Part shown: piece by piece, positions 1-10,562 of the stretch | Position numbering within the stretch: the first letter of the stretch is position 1 | Layout: each line of letters opens with the position of its first letter | Source: Pseudogymnoascus destructans | Lineage: Eukaryota; Ascomycota; Leotiomycetes; Thelebolales; Thelebolaceae | Direction: 5' to 3' | Length of the DNA stretch: 64,000 nt | Assembly: GCF_001641265.1 (NCBI RefSeq) | Contig: NW_020167543.1 | Coordinates: forward strand, 18,501-82,500 | Translations under genes and position numbers: made by a program | The notes under the pieces: model-generated | What the model was told of the DNA's origin: nothing | Seen by the model: only the letters and a program-made list of their open reading frames with translations | Databases searched by the model: none

Positions 1-1020
1 AGAAGGCATGCTTGATACAATAGAAACTGTTGAATCCTCGGCCCGGAAGCAGGGATCAGGGCCCTGATACCGAAGCTGTGTCAGCCAGCTTCGTGATCCT
101 CCGGATACTGGATCTTCCGGTTCTAAAGCTTCGATTCTGAAGCTCTAGGGAACGGACCGAAACCAGGAGGATTGCAGAATCCGAGCCGCGAGTAGGCACA
201 GGAATAGAGCCCGTAACAGTATATTATAGTAGTTAGAATAGCTTCAATTATAAGAATATGCATTACTAAATTATCACTTCAGGCCCCTCTGCTTCGTGAC
301 CATATTTCTCGGTTTATATTCTCTACCTACTGCTACGGTTCCTACGGATTTTGTTCAACAGAAACGGACTCATTCCCCAGTCCACCTAGATCAGATATGT
401 CTGATGGACGAAAAGTCGGCCCATGGCCGACTTTTAAGAGAGATTGGACGAAGCCAGGCTCACCCCTTGACGACGCGGGCTCGCCTTATTTTCGACATTT
501 GGGCTCGCAACTAGTATCCCACCAGCAGCGTGGAGCTCATACTTCAAAGTGATTGGATTGAAGTAGTCATGAAGGGTAAATGTCCGTTCGTTCGTCGGAT
601 CTCTACATGGGCCGCAGTGGCCCATGATTGGCGCCTAGAGAAGATGGGGACGATGGGGACACCTGGAAGCTCCGACTCGCGTGAAGATTGACACCGTCCT
701 GTTTCACGTGATAAAACAAAGGTGCTGATTAAGTAAGTGGTATTAAAAATGAGCATGAGTCTAAAAGATGGCAGAGATAGTGATAAGAAGAAATGCGCAA
801 ACCGTTCGGGAACTGAATTTACCTATGCTCGCATATTATGATTGAGATGGCCCGAACGTCCGAGGAAGCGTGGAAGCTAACGTTGCTATTATGAGAAGCT
901 TCAAGGAAAGTAGCTGCAATCGTTTATCCGTTCGTCTGCCTCCAAACCGCGTAATGTTCTCTGTACGAGTACCTCCGCGGCGAAGGATAAAACGACAACC
1001 TCGCACATTACTGTCAACAT
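1..1020. other. Left-edge region, no gene recognised
   Basis: Only short open frames in several registers are present and none resembles a protein I recognise. The first 290 bases contain CTTCCGG- and GAAGC-rich repeats and could be part of a degenerate LTR, but no TG...CA boundary or target duplication is visible. Nothing here can be supported as a gene. Confidence 0.4.
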
Positions 1021-1026
1021 GGCAAG

Positions 1027-1654
1027 CACCCAAGAATGGTTCTGCCGCAAAGTCCATCCAACCGGCCGATTACTGTGCACCCGAAAAAGGGTCGAATCTC
1101 ATCGCTTCTTATTCAAACGGCAGAGGACGACCTGGATCACCCACCCAAAAAGCAGAAACTCAACTATCCAGCATTCCCACCTGCGGGATTTTGGGACTCC
1201 CTATCGAGGATCCCTCTCACACGAAACGCACTACGAGAATTGAACGGGAGGAACGCAAAAGACTGTTGCAGCTCAGCACATACTCGAAAACTTCGAAGGC
1301 GTGGATCGAATTCCCACCACCAGCTGGCCGTCCCACAGCGTTTCGCAAGACACGGCGGCCCGGATCTGAGAGATCTGCGAGGAGTATGCGGGCATCCTTG
1401 TGCGATTGCACACTCATACTGACACAGAGTAGTACCGGATACCAACAGGCCCGGAAGACGACATGAGTTCTAGACCGTTGAGTCTTGGCGTCGGAAGAGA
1501 GGTTCGCAGTCGCCAACAAAGTGGGGCTCGGATTCACCATCCAAGAGCAGCGCTACCCCGAATACGACAAGCACGACGAGCACAGGACCATATGATCGTG
1601 CATTTCAGCAGCATCTGATCGATCATGACATACTCCCCGATGGCTATGAGTATC
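1027..1654 (+). pseudogene. Fragment of a fungal multicopy hypothetical protein
   Basis: Pieces in shifting frames read like a recurrent fungal ORF family. One piece has FWDSLSRIPLTRNALRELN near 1185-1245, another has RFARHGGPDLRDLRG near 1340-1385, and a third has STGPYDRAFQQHLIDHD then PDGYEYP near 1585-1653. The order fits one protein, but several frameshifts are needed. Homology stops exactly where the gypsy A fragment begins at about 1655, so the 3' end is lost. The family match is from memory of fungal proteomes and has no assigned function. It could equally be a host relic or cargo of an older element. Confidence 0.5.
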
Positions 1655-3511
1655 CAATCGGCTTGGAGTCCAGCTTCTCGGAGACGCTGTAGGACCTTAT
1701 GCACATGCTCTATGTGTTCCGTAGGGTCCTCTGAATAGATTAGGATGTCGTCTAAGTATGCAGTACAGAAGTCGTCTAAGTATTGCATCAGGACGTCATT
1801 CATATATCGCTGATAGGTTGCGGGACCGTTCGTCAGTCCAAATGGCAGTACTTTGCACTTATAGGATCCATAGCGAGTCCGAAAGGTCGTGTACTCTTCC
1901 GAATCGGGGTGCATCCGTATGCGATGGAAGGCTTGTCTGATATCTAGCTTTGTGAAGATTTTTGCTTTCGACACCCGTCCTAGTAGTTCGTCGATATGCG
2001 GGATGGGGTAGGGATCGTTCCGGGTGAGGCCATTTAACTTCCGGTAATCGATGCAAAATCTTAATTTGCCATCCGCTTTCTTTATGAATAGGATAGGGGA
2101 CGCGAAGGGGCTGTTGCTGTTGACGATGAAGCCTTTCTCTAGGTTCTCTAACAGGTATTGCTTGGTCACCTTAAGCTCTTCGGTGCCCTGTCGATATAAC
2201 GGGGAGAAAGCGTTTGGTAAAGGGGCTTCGAGCTGTATCTTGTGGTCATATATGCGGTGGGGGGGGATTCAATCTGATTCCAACTTCGAAAAGACATCGG
2301 TGTACCTCCGGTGCATATGCGGAAGCTTCTGCTGGATGAGGCGGAGCGTTTCTTCGTCCTCTACCAACTCCTTTTCATGAATGATCTGATCGATTTCGTA
2401 GATGCTAGTCTGAAAAAACTCGGTGTCGTTTCGCATCATCTCGTGGTGGAGGTTTCCATTTGGGTGGGGGAGAAACTTCCTGGTTTCGTAGTGGGTTCGA
2501 TGGCGTATCGGTGATCTCTTCGTAGTCAGAAGTTATCACTTTCATTTCCATCGACCGTCCGCCTGCGCGGCGTCTGTCTTCGCGGTGGATTGCGAAATCC
2601 CAGCGATTCGCATCCGACTGATATGCAGGATGTTTAATGGACGTTTCGCGTGAGTGGTAGGGCAAGGTGATCTCCTTGCTCCAGCTAGGAGTCAGCAGGT
2701 ACTCCTTTGGCCATGCTAACCAGCTCTTTGCAGAGTCGAGTAGTATTCGGAAGCGGCTGAAAAGCTTCTTCCCAATTATTACATCTTGTGCTCCGAGGTC
2801 CAGGAGTACAAAGGGGCAGTTATATATCCAGCGTCCTTCGACTGTTAAGTGTAACCGAATATACTCCGATACGTGGCCTTAGATTTTGCGCTGAAATCCA
2901 CGTATGGGTACAGAGTAGGGTAGTTTCTGTATGGGGCTCTGAAGCGCTTACGACAGTCGTATTGCGATAGGCTTGTTAATGACGAGGTAGCCGTTTGCTC
3001 CTGTGTCTGCTAGGGACTTCGTTTGCACCCCGAGTCCATTCATACTCAGGGTCGTGTCAACTAAGAACTGGGTACCTCCCAGGAGTTCTCGTAAGTCTAG
3101 TCCTCGCAGGTCACATTTGCGTAGACCTAGGAAGGAGCCTTCTCCTAGGCCTCGTCGTTTTCCTCGAGGGACGCATCCGATTGAAGTTCCATGGCTTCTT
3201 CCCATTGTTCTTCTGCCTCGGGGTCGTTACGGTCCATTTCCTTGATAGTAGCATTAAGGGGGCATTTGTCCTGGAAATGGCCGGGCTTGCCACACTTGAA
3301 ACAGTTTCCTGAGGGCGCAGGGACTGCGGTTCTCAGACGTTCTGGTATGGCTGGCTTGGGGAGGAACGCGGTTCGGGTGAACAGAGCGGATGTGGCTCGA
3401 GTCGGCTTCGACGCTGACGACGCCTTTGCCGTATCCGTGGTACGTGTGGACGTCCTTGTGAGAGCGGGTAGCGGATTCAATTCGTTGTTCCGGCGCCGTT
3501 CCTGGTCAAAG
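1655..3511 (-). mobile_element. Gy-A Ty3/gypsy fragment (gag C-terminus, protease, start of RT)
   Basis: This stretch is nearly identical to the Gy-A interior at about 37885-39795. On the minus strand it covers the Gag zinc knuckle CFKCGKPGHFQDKC, the protease motif ADTGANG and the N-terminal reverse transcriptase. Neither LTR is present and both ends are abrupt. Compared with the longer copy it lacks about 67 bp near 2444, has an extra TAA stop (glutamine in the other copy) near 2879, and shares the TGA stop near 2271. It keeps the last knuckle cysteine, which is tyrosine in the longer copy. It is a dead, truncated relic that probably arrived by rearrangement, since it has no element ends. 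Confidence 0.9.
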
Positions 3512-4485
3512 GTGAGACCTGCAATACTCGAGGTTCTACAGTTTCTCAGAGTTCACCAGACGATGCGGACTCAACTCTAGGCGCGGACTACCAAAAATAT
3601 CCTCTTCAGGGCTTTCTCACGTGTGTGAGGATTGGACGGGAGACGACTTACAACCTAGAGTTCAAGCTGCAAGATCTTCCAGATTCGTTCAGGCCATCAA
3701 TTGGTCTCCACATATCAAATCGCACATCTAGCGGGGAATCAGTTGGAGGATCAATGAATTCACGGGTTTGCACATCCCATGCAAAGAGGTCGCGGCCAGC
3801 TCTGCAGAAGCAGATAAAGCGACCGCCTTTGCGAGAACGAATTGCAAACAGACCTGGTATGCAATCGACATATTCAGAAGACGACGATGGCCTGTTGATA
3901 CAGCTGAAAGAGAAAGACAAATTATCATCGGACGAAATTGCAAAGTTCTTCCCAGGAAGGACCAAAGTGACGTTGCAAGTGCGCTACTCCACAAAGCTGC
4001 AGAACCACTCGCAGATGTCGAAGTACAAGAAAGGCAAGGGAATATGCTCATCAGGGTTTTTAATGGACTTGCTTGATCCACAGCTTCGAGATGCCCTTCC
4101 TTCCACATCATCTCTAGCAGCAACTGCCGACTTCACCACGGGTCCTCACAGAGACATACTATCAACTAGGAACAAAGAGCATACAACACTGCAACTGCAT
4201 TGTGGCAGCCAAGGAGTGGAAAGCGATACAGATGAGATCTGCGACGTTGAAGCGCTTCTTGCCAAGTTGACAGTACGTAATGTGGTTTGGTACCTCGTGA
4301 AGTGGGAAGGCTTTGGTGATGATAAAAATATGTGGCAGGAACAGGACGACATTAGTTCGGATCTCGTTGACAATTTTGAGGCGAGCTATCAAGGGAACTT
4401 CGGTGTGGAATTACTCAAGAAGCGAGAACTAAGAGGGAAAATTGAATATTTTGTAAAATGGAAGGGCCGTCCAATGAGTGAGAAT
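3512..4485 (+). pseudogene. SANT/Myb plus double-chromodomain protein gene, 5' truncated and split
   Basis: An open frame runs from the gypsy boundary to the LTR insertion. It shows, in order: YPLQGFLTCVRIGRETTYNL near the start; a Myb/SANT-like repeat at roughly 3880-4005 (YSEDDDGLLIQLKEKDK then FPGRTKVTLQVRYSTKL); a first chromodomain at about 4210-4390 (WYLVKWEGFGDDKNMWQEQ); and the start of a second (IEYFVKWKGRPMSEN). The rest of the second chromodomain resumes at 6296 beyond the two LTRs. Chromodomains bind methylated histone tails and SANT repeats bind DNA or histones, so a chromatin role is likely from family knowledge. The 5' end is missing at the Gy-A fragment, so the gene is not functional here. 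Confidence 0.75.
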
Positions 4486-5379
4486 TGTCATACTGACATT
4501 CGTTGCACTCAGTTTGCTATCAAACTCAAGAGCAAACTTAGAAATCTCCTCCTCAAACCTACAAGTCACTATACATATTTTGGCTTGTCACACCAACAAC
4601 AAGAGCAATACTATTCAACGATTGCTACAACCCTCTATGATTCATTACATGTCATTGCTCCTTAGTTACTGGGCCGATATTACCACATAGCATATCTCTA
4701 CAACCCTCTATGATTCATTACATGACATCACTCATACTACCACATGACATATCTCTACCAACTAGAGGCCTAGGAGCATGAACGATAGCTCTAAAAGCTC
4801 CTACGAACCTCAATGATTCATTACACGTCATCGCTCCTTAGTTACCCACAAGATTGGTTAAGTTATGACATATTTTGTCTATAGGGGTACTCTGACCTTG
4901 GACCTCCTTTCACTTCCTATAGCCTAGGAACCTAGGAGATGGTTCTATGGGATTCTCTTACGTCGACTACAGTTACCAAGCCTGGTTAGTCATGGAAAGT
5001 CTTGGAAAATGAGAGAACTACACTCCTTTAGCATAAATAGGATTGCCCTTTCCTTAAGAAAGGGCAAGCAGACAATACAGTAAATCGACTATCACATACT
5101 TCCACGTCTTTTCCAAGCTTCCAAGCATTGATCTTGTTACTCCTTGTTTCTGAAAAGTCAGTGAGGTGCTAACCTCTGACTTATCCCTGAGTTCTCAGAC
5201 TCAACATTTGTTACAACTTGTCTAAACCACTCCACTACATCATACACCTGATTGCTGCGTTGTGGAATAGTCTAAACTACAACTCTTTGGCTCTGTTTCC
5301 TAAGACAGTGTGTTGTCTTAGTAAAATCATCCCTTCCTTGGGTGGCTAGATTCTCACATCTGGTGCACCCACCATTACA
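4486..5379 (+). mobile_element. Solo LTR, family S (894 bp), left arm
   Basis: The unit starts TGTCATACTGAC and ends CACCCACCATTACA, so it has the TG...CA ends of an LTR. It has no coding capacity. Internal subrepeats of the type CTACAACCCTCTATGATTC recur three to four times. The left flank is AGAAT (4481-4485) and the right flank is CTTCT (5380-5384), so this copy lacks a matching duplication on its own. The same 894-bp unit occurs inverted at 5397-6290. No internal region or parent element of family S is present in the window. Confidence 0.85.
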
Positions 5380-5396
5380 CTTCTCCCAGGAATTCT
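5380..5396. other. 17-bp spacer between inverted LTRs with exchanged target duplications
   Basis: The spacer reads CTTCT, CCCAGGA, ATTCT. The first five bases are the reverse complement of the right outer flank (AGAAG at 6291-6295). The last five are the reverse complement of the left outer flank (AGAAT at 4481-4485). Inverting the middle restores two ordinary solo LTRs with duplications AGAAT and AGAAG, separated by 7 bp of host coding sequence. Confidence 0.85.
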
Positions 5397-6290
5397 TGTA
5401 ATGGTGGGTGCACCAGATGTGAGAATCTAGCCACCCAAGGAAGGGATGATTTTACTAAGACAACACACTGTCTTAGGAAACAGAGCCAAAGAGTTGTAGT
5501 TTAGACTATTCCACAACGCAGCAATCAGGTGTATGATGTAGTGGAGTGGTTTAGACAAGTTGTAACAAATGTTGAGTCTGAGAACTCAGGGATAAGTCAG
5601 AGGTTAGCACCTCACTGACTTTTCAGAAACAAGGAGTAACAAGATCAATGCTTGGAAGCTTGGAAAAGACGTGGAAGTATGTGATAGTCGATTTACTGTA
5701 TTGTCTGCTTGCCCTTTCTTAAGGAAAGGGCAATCCTATTTATGCTAAAGGAGTGTAGTTCTCTCATTTTCCAAGACTTTACATGACTTACCAGGCTTGG
5801 TAACTGTAGTCGACGTAAGAGAATCCCATAGAACCATCTCCTAGGTTCCTAGGCTATAGGAAGTGAAAGGAGGTCCAAGGTCAGAGTACCCCTATAGACA
5901 AAATATGTCATAACTTAACCAATCTTGTGGGTAACTAAGGAGCGATGACGTGTAATGAATCATAGAGGTTCGTAGGAGCTTTTAGAGCTATCGTTCATGC
6001 TCCTAGGCCTCTAGTTGGTAGAGATATGTCATGTGGTAGTATGAGTGATGTCATGTAATGAATCATAGAGGGTTGTAGAGATATGCTATGTGGTAATATT
6101 GGCCCAGTAACTAAGGAGCGATGACGTGTAATGAATCATAGATGGTTGTAGCAATCGTTGAGTAGTATTGCTCTTGTTGTTGGTGTGATAAGCCAAAATA
6201 TGTATAGTGACTTGTAGGTTTGAGGAGGAGATTTCCAAGTTTGCTCTTGAGTTTGATAGCAAACTGAGTGCAACGAATGTCAGTATGACA
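5397..6290 (-). mobile_element. Solo LTR, family S (894 bp), right arm, inverted
   Basis: This is the reverse-complement partner of 4486-5379, with the same length and only scattered substitutions. It starts TGTAATGGTGGG and ends CAGTATGACA. Flanks are ATTCT on the left and AGAAG on the right, which pair with the flanks of the other arm rather than with each other. The two arms form a 1.8-kb near-perfect inverted repeat with a 17-bp loop. Confidence 0.85.
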
Positions 6291-6350
6291 AGAAGGAAGA
6301 TACAATACACTCTGAATGAATTAAAGAGTTTGAGGCAAGGTGATGGAGGA
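6291..6350 (+). pseudogene. 3' piece of the split second chromodomain
   Basis: When the LTRs are removed and the 7-bp middle is inverted back, the frame continues from MSEN into SWEKEDTIHSE, then a TGA stop at 6317-6319, then IKEFE. This is the expected end of a chromodomain (W-E-x-E-D followed by a helix). The TGA sits where arginine would fit, so it is probably a CGA-to-TGA change. The rest of the gene cannot be followed further. Confidence 0.65.
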
Positions 6351-6780
6351 AGTCATTGCATTGTATCTTAGGGCTAGCGGGTATTTGCATACACAAGAGA
6401 TGGGTTCCGTTTGGCGATAGATATGTTCCGGCCCAACCGTGAGTTATACTCGCTCATGAGCTGGCCGGCCCAACCGTGAATTTTTTGACTTCTGGTTGGG
6501 CCAGCCAGCTTGTAAGCTGGCCCAACGATAAATAGGAGTAATTGACCAACTGAACTATGTAATATTCCCTACTGTGTCTTCGCATGCCTGCTGTTACGAT
6601 TATAGCTTACGGTTATTACGGTTATTACAGTTGTTACGGTTGTTATGGTTGTTATGGTTGTTACGGGTGCAGCCTTAGCCACCAAGGCTACAACCGCTAA
6701 GCGGACAACTGTATATTACGAGGAATAGCCTCACCTTCCTTCCTTCCTCTTCTTCTTCTCTCTTTAGATTCAATCTAGCT
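6351..6780. other. Noncoding stretch with short repeats, possible LTR relic
   Basis: The stretch holds two GGCCCAACCGTGA repeats, a palindromic CTCATGAGCTGGCCGGCC segment near 6450 and a run of GGTTGTTAYGGTT-type units at 6605-6670. A similar GTGAGCTGGCCGGCC motif lies beside the integrase-like start at 60840-60860. This hints that both are ends of one element type, but no complete LTR can be defined. Confidence 0.35.
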
Positions 6781-6782
6781 TA

Positions 6783-7142
6783 TTATTCTCCGGACTGGCT
6801 TCTTGACCTCCGTGACCATCGTAACACCCGCTTCCTACGAGGCCTCTCAACTAAAGCTATTTCTGTACGGGTAGCTAGACCTGATAAGTTGCCACAGTTA
6901 TGGTCATCATTATGGCAGTGTATACTACACTCCTTAGCCTCCTTATAACACCGGCACCTCTTTGTACTACATTGCCCTTTGCATTGACATGATATCCCAA
7001 CCTGTGCACCTGTAGAAGCTTCTCTTGCTGCAAGCCCTAATGTTACTTGCTTTATAGAAGTAGTAATTATGATATCTGACCATAGAGCTTGCTCTACAAC
7101 CCCAAGTGATTTTGTATGTATAAGGCACCGGCGGTCACCCAC
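6783..7142 (-). pseudogene. Cysteine-rich (CXC-like) C-terminal fragment, probably from an integrase-type element
   Basis: The 119-residue frame contains a dense cysteine block (CQCKGQC then KRCRCYKEAKECSIHCH and CGNL). This resembles the CXC-like tail found at the end of some fungal integrase-core ORFs. The fragment has no catalytic domain. A fragment resembling the N-terminus of the same kind of protein lies at 60956. The family link is a recollection, not a search. A tesmin-like host DNA-binding protein is an alternative. Confidence 0.4.
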
Positions 7143-8211
7143 CCAACTACTGATCTACCAATCTTAAGGTTATGTATAGAGAGTGGATGGGATGCCCAGG
7201 TCTCTTGAGTCTATGGTCGTATGTGATAATTACTTGTGTAACGTCTGTCCCTATGCATCAAAGAATCACAGACTCTTCTAGATCAGTAAGTTTCCTTAAG
7301 TTGGCAGACATATCACATCGTGACTTCTTTGTAACGCTGGCTACTACCCAGGGTAATAGTCACAGAGGTTTCGTTGCATAAAGTTTACTTATCAGAGGAG
7401 GCAGGGGATCAGACACAAAGGCTTTCGTAAAACACGTTACAGTATATAAAGAATACTATATTGAGTTGGCACGAAGCTCCTATACTAAGAAATACTATCT
7501 GCTTATATAGTGGCGTCGTGCCAAATGGATCCTGTCTGCTACCCAGACGATCCCTAGATGATACCTAGATGCTCCTTATACGATCCTGGATCCCCCCAGG
7601 ATCGAAGTCACGTGGCTCTGGTTCTCATATGCTGGATTACAGTATGTAGAACAGGGTAAAAACGATGCAATTGTTTTTTTTTGCTATTCTAATGGAACTA
7701 CGCATACTTTTTATAGGCTCTACATAACTCCCAGTAACCCCCCGAGGCTTCCGAGTAAGCCGCCCCTTCCGCTGCAGAGTTTCACCAGAATTGTGAGAAC
7801 CATGGTTGAGTCCCCTAGTTCGGTGAGAGCCATGGGACAGCTCGGGCCCATGGTGGAGATTCTCTGGTTTCTAGAACCACAAACACAGATTTTTCTCCGG
7901 CCTCCGGCCCGATTTCCAACACAGCTTCTCATCCAATCCCTTGTCTGACGCTAATGGTGGGCTAAGCCGTAACATTCTTGCCGTCGCGTCAGTGACGGAG
8001 GGTAGTCTCAGGGATATTGTATATATTCGCTGCACTTCGTACAGAAAGCTTAGTATCTTTTTTTAAAGCTTCGATCGCAAGGATCAATCGGGACTCTCGT
8101 AAAGAATATTCAAATGATGTTAAAGGTAAAGGGTAGAAAATGTGGGGAAAGTGCGCCACTCGTTGACATGCGCCACTCGTTATACAAATACGTTATGCTA
8201 TTCCGTTTACA
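7143..8211. other. Intergenic, nothing recognised
   Basis: Open frames here are short and overlap on both strands. Direct repeats of the type GATACCTAGATG / GATCCTGGATC occur near 7545-7600. No conserved domain, RNA gene or element terminus could be supported. Confidence 0.4.
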
Positions 8212-8652
8212 ATGTCCTTCCAAACGCTTCCCACAGAAATTATAGCTCTGATCCCAAGGTTGGAAATCGATCGACGATCAAATCAATCAAATCGATCTTC
8301 TAGTCGAATCGATCAAATCGATTGGTCGATCGATTTCCAACCCTGTCTGTTCCTAGAGTGCCTCCCAGATTTTACGTCACTATTATCGATGATCGAAACC
8401 TGCTGGCTTTCTTACCGCGCATATAAGATACGTAGCGATGTGATAGTCTGCGCTATATTTGAGCGTAGCTGTATACCTGTTATTAGGGCATATGCTGCTC
8501 TACCACCGGTAACTCGCAAATGCCGACGAGAGTATATTAGAAAGAAATTTCGGTCAGCCTACGAATCACCACTTGGATTAGGATTGATTATTCGACGAAA
8601 CATATCGAAATCTACCGCTATAGTAATCCTTCGAAAAGCTTACGACGTGGGC
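8212..8652 (+). pseudogene. F-box protein N-terminal relic interrupted by an 85-bp hairpin
   Basis: The frame starts MSFQTLPTEIIALI, a typical F-box opening (L-P-x-E-I). After an insertion it resumes with LPDFTSLLSMIETCWLSY and CAIFERSCIPVIRAYAALPP, as in fungal F-box proteins. F-box proteins normally recruit substrates to SCF ubiquitin ligases. The frame happens to stay open into the patatin gene downstream, but the join segment has no recognisable domain. I therefore treat this as a separate relic rather than an F-box/patatin fusion. Confidence 0.5.
8258..8342. repeat. 85-bp hairpin insertion (MITE-like)
   Basis: The segment starts GGTTGGAAATCGATCGAC and ends with its exact reverse complement GTCGATCGATTTCCAACC, an 18-bp perfect inverted repeat. 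The interior is made of ATCGAT/CAAATCGA units. It falls inside the F-box motif, between ALIP and the next conserved block. No clear target duplication is visible. It may be a miniature inverted-repeat element or a simple repeat expansion. Confidence 0.6.
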
Positions 8653-10562
8653 ATGGACTCGAAGAGGCCCCTGCGCATACTCTGCCTCGATGGAGGCGGG
8701 GTGCGCGGCATCTCGTCTCTTTACATCTTGAAGGAACTTATGGGGCAGGCTAGGCGAGAGAGAGAGACTGGCCCAGAGGAAATCAAAAGTCTTCGCCCAT
8801 GCGACTTTTTTGACTTGATCTGTGGCACTAGCACTGGGGGGATGATCGCTCTGATGTTGGGCAGAATGAAGATGGTACGAACCCCTTCCCATAGTCTCTA
8901 TCATCAGTACTCCAGCTGACCGCTTACCAGAATGTCGGCGATGCAATCACATTCTATGAGCAGATGTCCAAAGAGATCTTCACCTCCAAATCGGAGAATC
9001 CAGAAGCGGCTTTCGACCATAGGATTCTTGTAAAATCTATCAAAGACGTCATCACCTGCCCATCTGTCCGCCTGGATGCAGAGTCAATTCTCAAAGATGA
9101 AGACGAGCATAACACAAAGACCTTTGTTGTCTCCACGTCTCTCCAGGGTACTGGCGCCACCGCAGTCCGTATGCGCACATACGGCACCAAGACTTCTGAC
9201 CCTTTCGAAGCTAAAATTTGGGAGGCTGCCCGCGCTACATCCGCAGCCCCAACTATCTTTGAGCCTATCACTATCGACCGCATTAAATATGGAGACGGTG
9301 GGACTGGCTGGAACAATCCTGCGGAAGAGGCAGTCAACGAAGCAAATCGAATCTGGCCTAATAGACCAATCGGATGTCTGGTCAGTATAGGCACGGGTCT
9401 AGAAGATCCAGCGCAACTAAGAGACAAAGAGGACAAAGGGAAGGACGATTTCGCCCGGAAATTCATCAAAATAACGGCCCCAAAGTCGTCTTTCAAATTG
9501 GCCGTTGCAGAGTATTGTGTTAAGATCCTAACGAGCTGTGAAAAGATCCATCAACGCCTGGATGGGAATCCGGCGATGTATGGCATTGACGGCCGCTACT
9601 TCCGACTCAACGTCCCACAAGGAATGTCGAAAATCGGCCTGGAGGAGTGGGATAAATTGGATGAAATAAAAGCCCTCACCCACTCGTATATGGACACTGG
9701 AGACTGCTTACGCATGAAACAGAAAATAGCAAAGACTCTACTTGATCCTCAGTGCGCCGTTAAGGCACATGAGCGTGACAAAAATGGGTATACCGCACTG
9801 GATCGTGCAGCCTTGAAAGGTGACGTCGAGGAAATTCAGATCCAATGGGACCAGGGAGCCGACCTTGATGCAATCGAGCCTAGAAAAGGATATACTCCGC
9901 TCATCGAGACTATTGATCGAAACCAGTTCGACGCATTCAAGGCCCTGATTGCATTTGGTGCAAACGTGAACAAGCCCAACCGCGATCAACACTCTCCGTT
10001 ATATTTCTGCTTGAACTGGAGGAAGGACTTCATGTTTGGATTCACACTTATCAATGAACCTGGCATCGACGTGAACGGGACAGACAAGGATGACCGCACG
10101 CCTCTGATGTTAGCGGCCATGACTGACTCACTACCATTCGCTGACCTCATACTCAACCAAGGAGCCAACGTCAATGCGAAAGACAAGAATGGTATGACGG
10201 CAATGCATTTTGCGGCTATGGTCCAATCTAAAAAAGTTATGATTAGACTGCTCAAAGGCGGAGCGGATATAAACGCCCAAAACAATTCGGGCCAAACGCC
10301 ACTGCGTATCGCGGTTAACAGTCCTGCCACCCAGAGTTTGGACTGGTTACTGAAAAACGGCGCGAATGTTGATATCGCGGACAAGAACAACCAGACACCA
10401 TTGCAGGCTGCGAAGGCCATGAACAAGGGAGTTTGTGTCCGGCAGCTGGAAGAATACGCAAATCTTGCTCCCATGGGCGGAAGCGCAGAGAATGTGCAGG
10501 CAGCTCTAGCTGGACTTCGAATTGAGGATGCACCAGATGGTACAGATGAGGAATACTGTTAG
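8653..10562 (+). CDS. Patatin-like phospholipase with C-terminal ankyrin repeats
   Basis: The CDS is join(8653..8874, 8931..10562), 617 residues, with one 56-bp intron (GTACGA...CTGAC...TTACCAG). Removing it joins LGRMKM to NVGDAITFYEQMSKE without frame loss. The patatin domain (about residues 8-290) has the oxyanion motif DGGGVRG at 13-19, the nucleophile motif GTSTGG with Ser60, and the catalytic Asp in GDGG at about 196. The Ser-Asp dyad hydrolyses acyl chains of membrane lipids. Ankyrin repeats fill about residues 345-590 (for example NGYTALDRAALKGDVEE and NGMTAMHFAAM). In fungi patatin domains often head NLR proteins with a NACHT module; none is seen here. No premature stop is seen, so the gene may be active. 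The start at 8653 was chosen because the patatin fold begins at once. Confidence 0.8.

Noticed and set aside
4486..6290. A single 1.8-kb palindromic transposon
   Set aside because: Each arm occurs alone elsewhere as a TG...CA unit with its own 5-bp duplication (for example 35031-35412), and the swapped flanks explain the pair as two solo LTRs after an inversion.
8212..10562. One F-box/patatin/ankyrin fusion gene
   Set aside because: The frame between the F-box relic and MDSKRPLRILCLDGGG has no domain, contains a hairpin insertion inside the F-box, and the patatin fold has its own good start codon.
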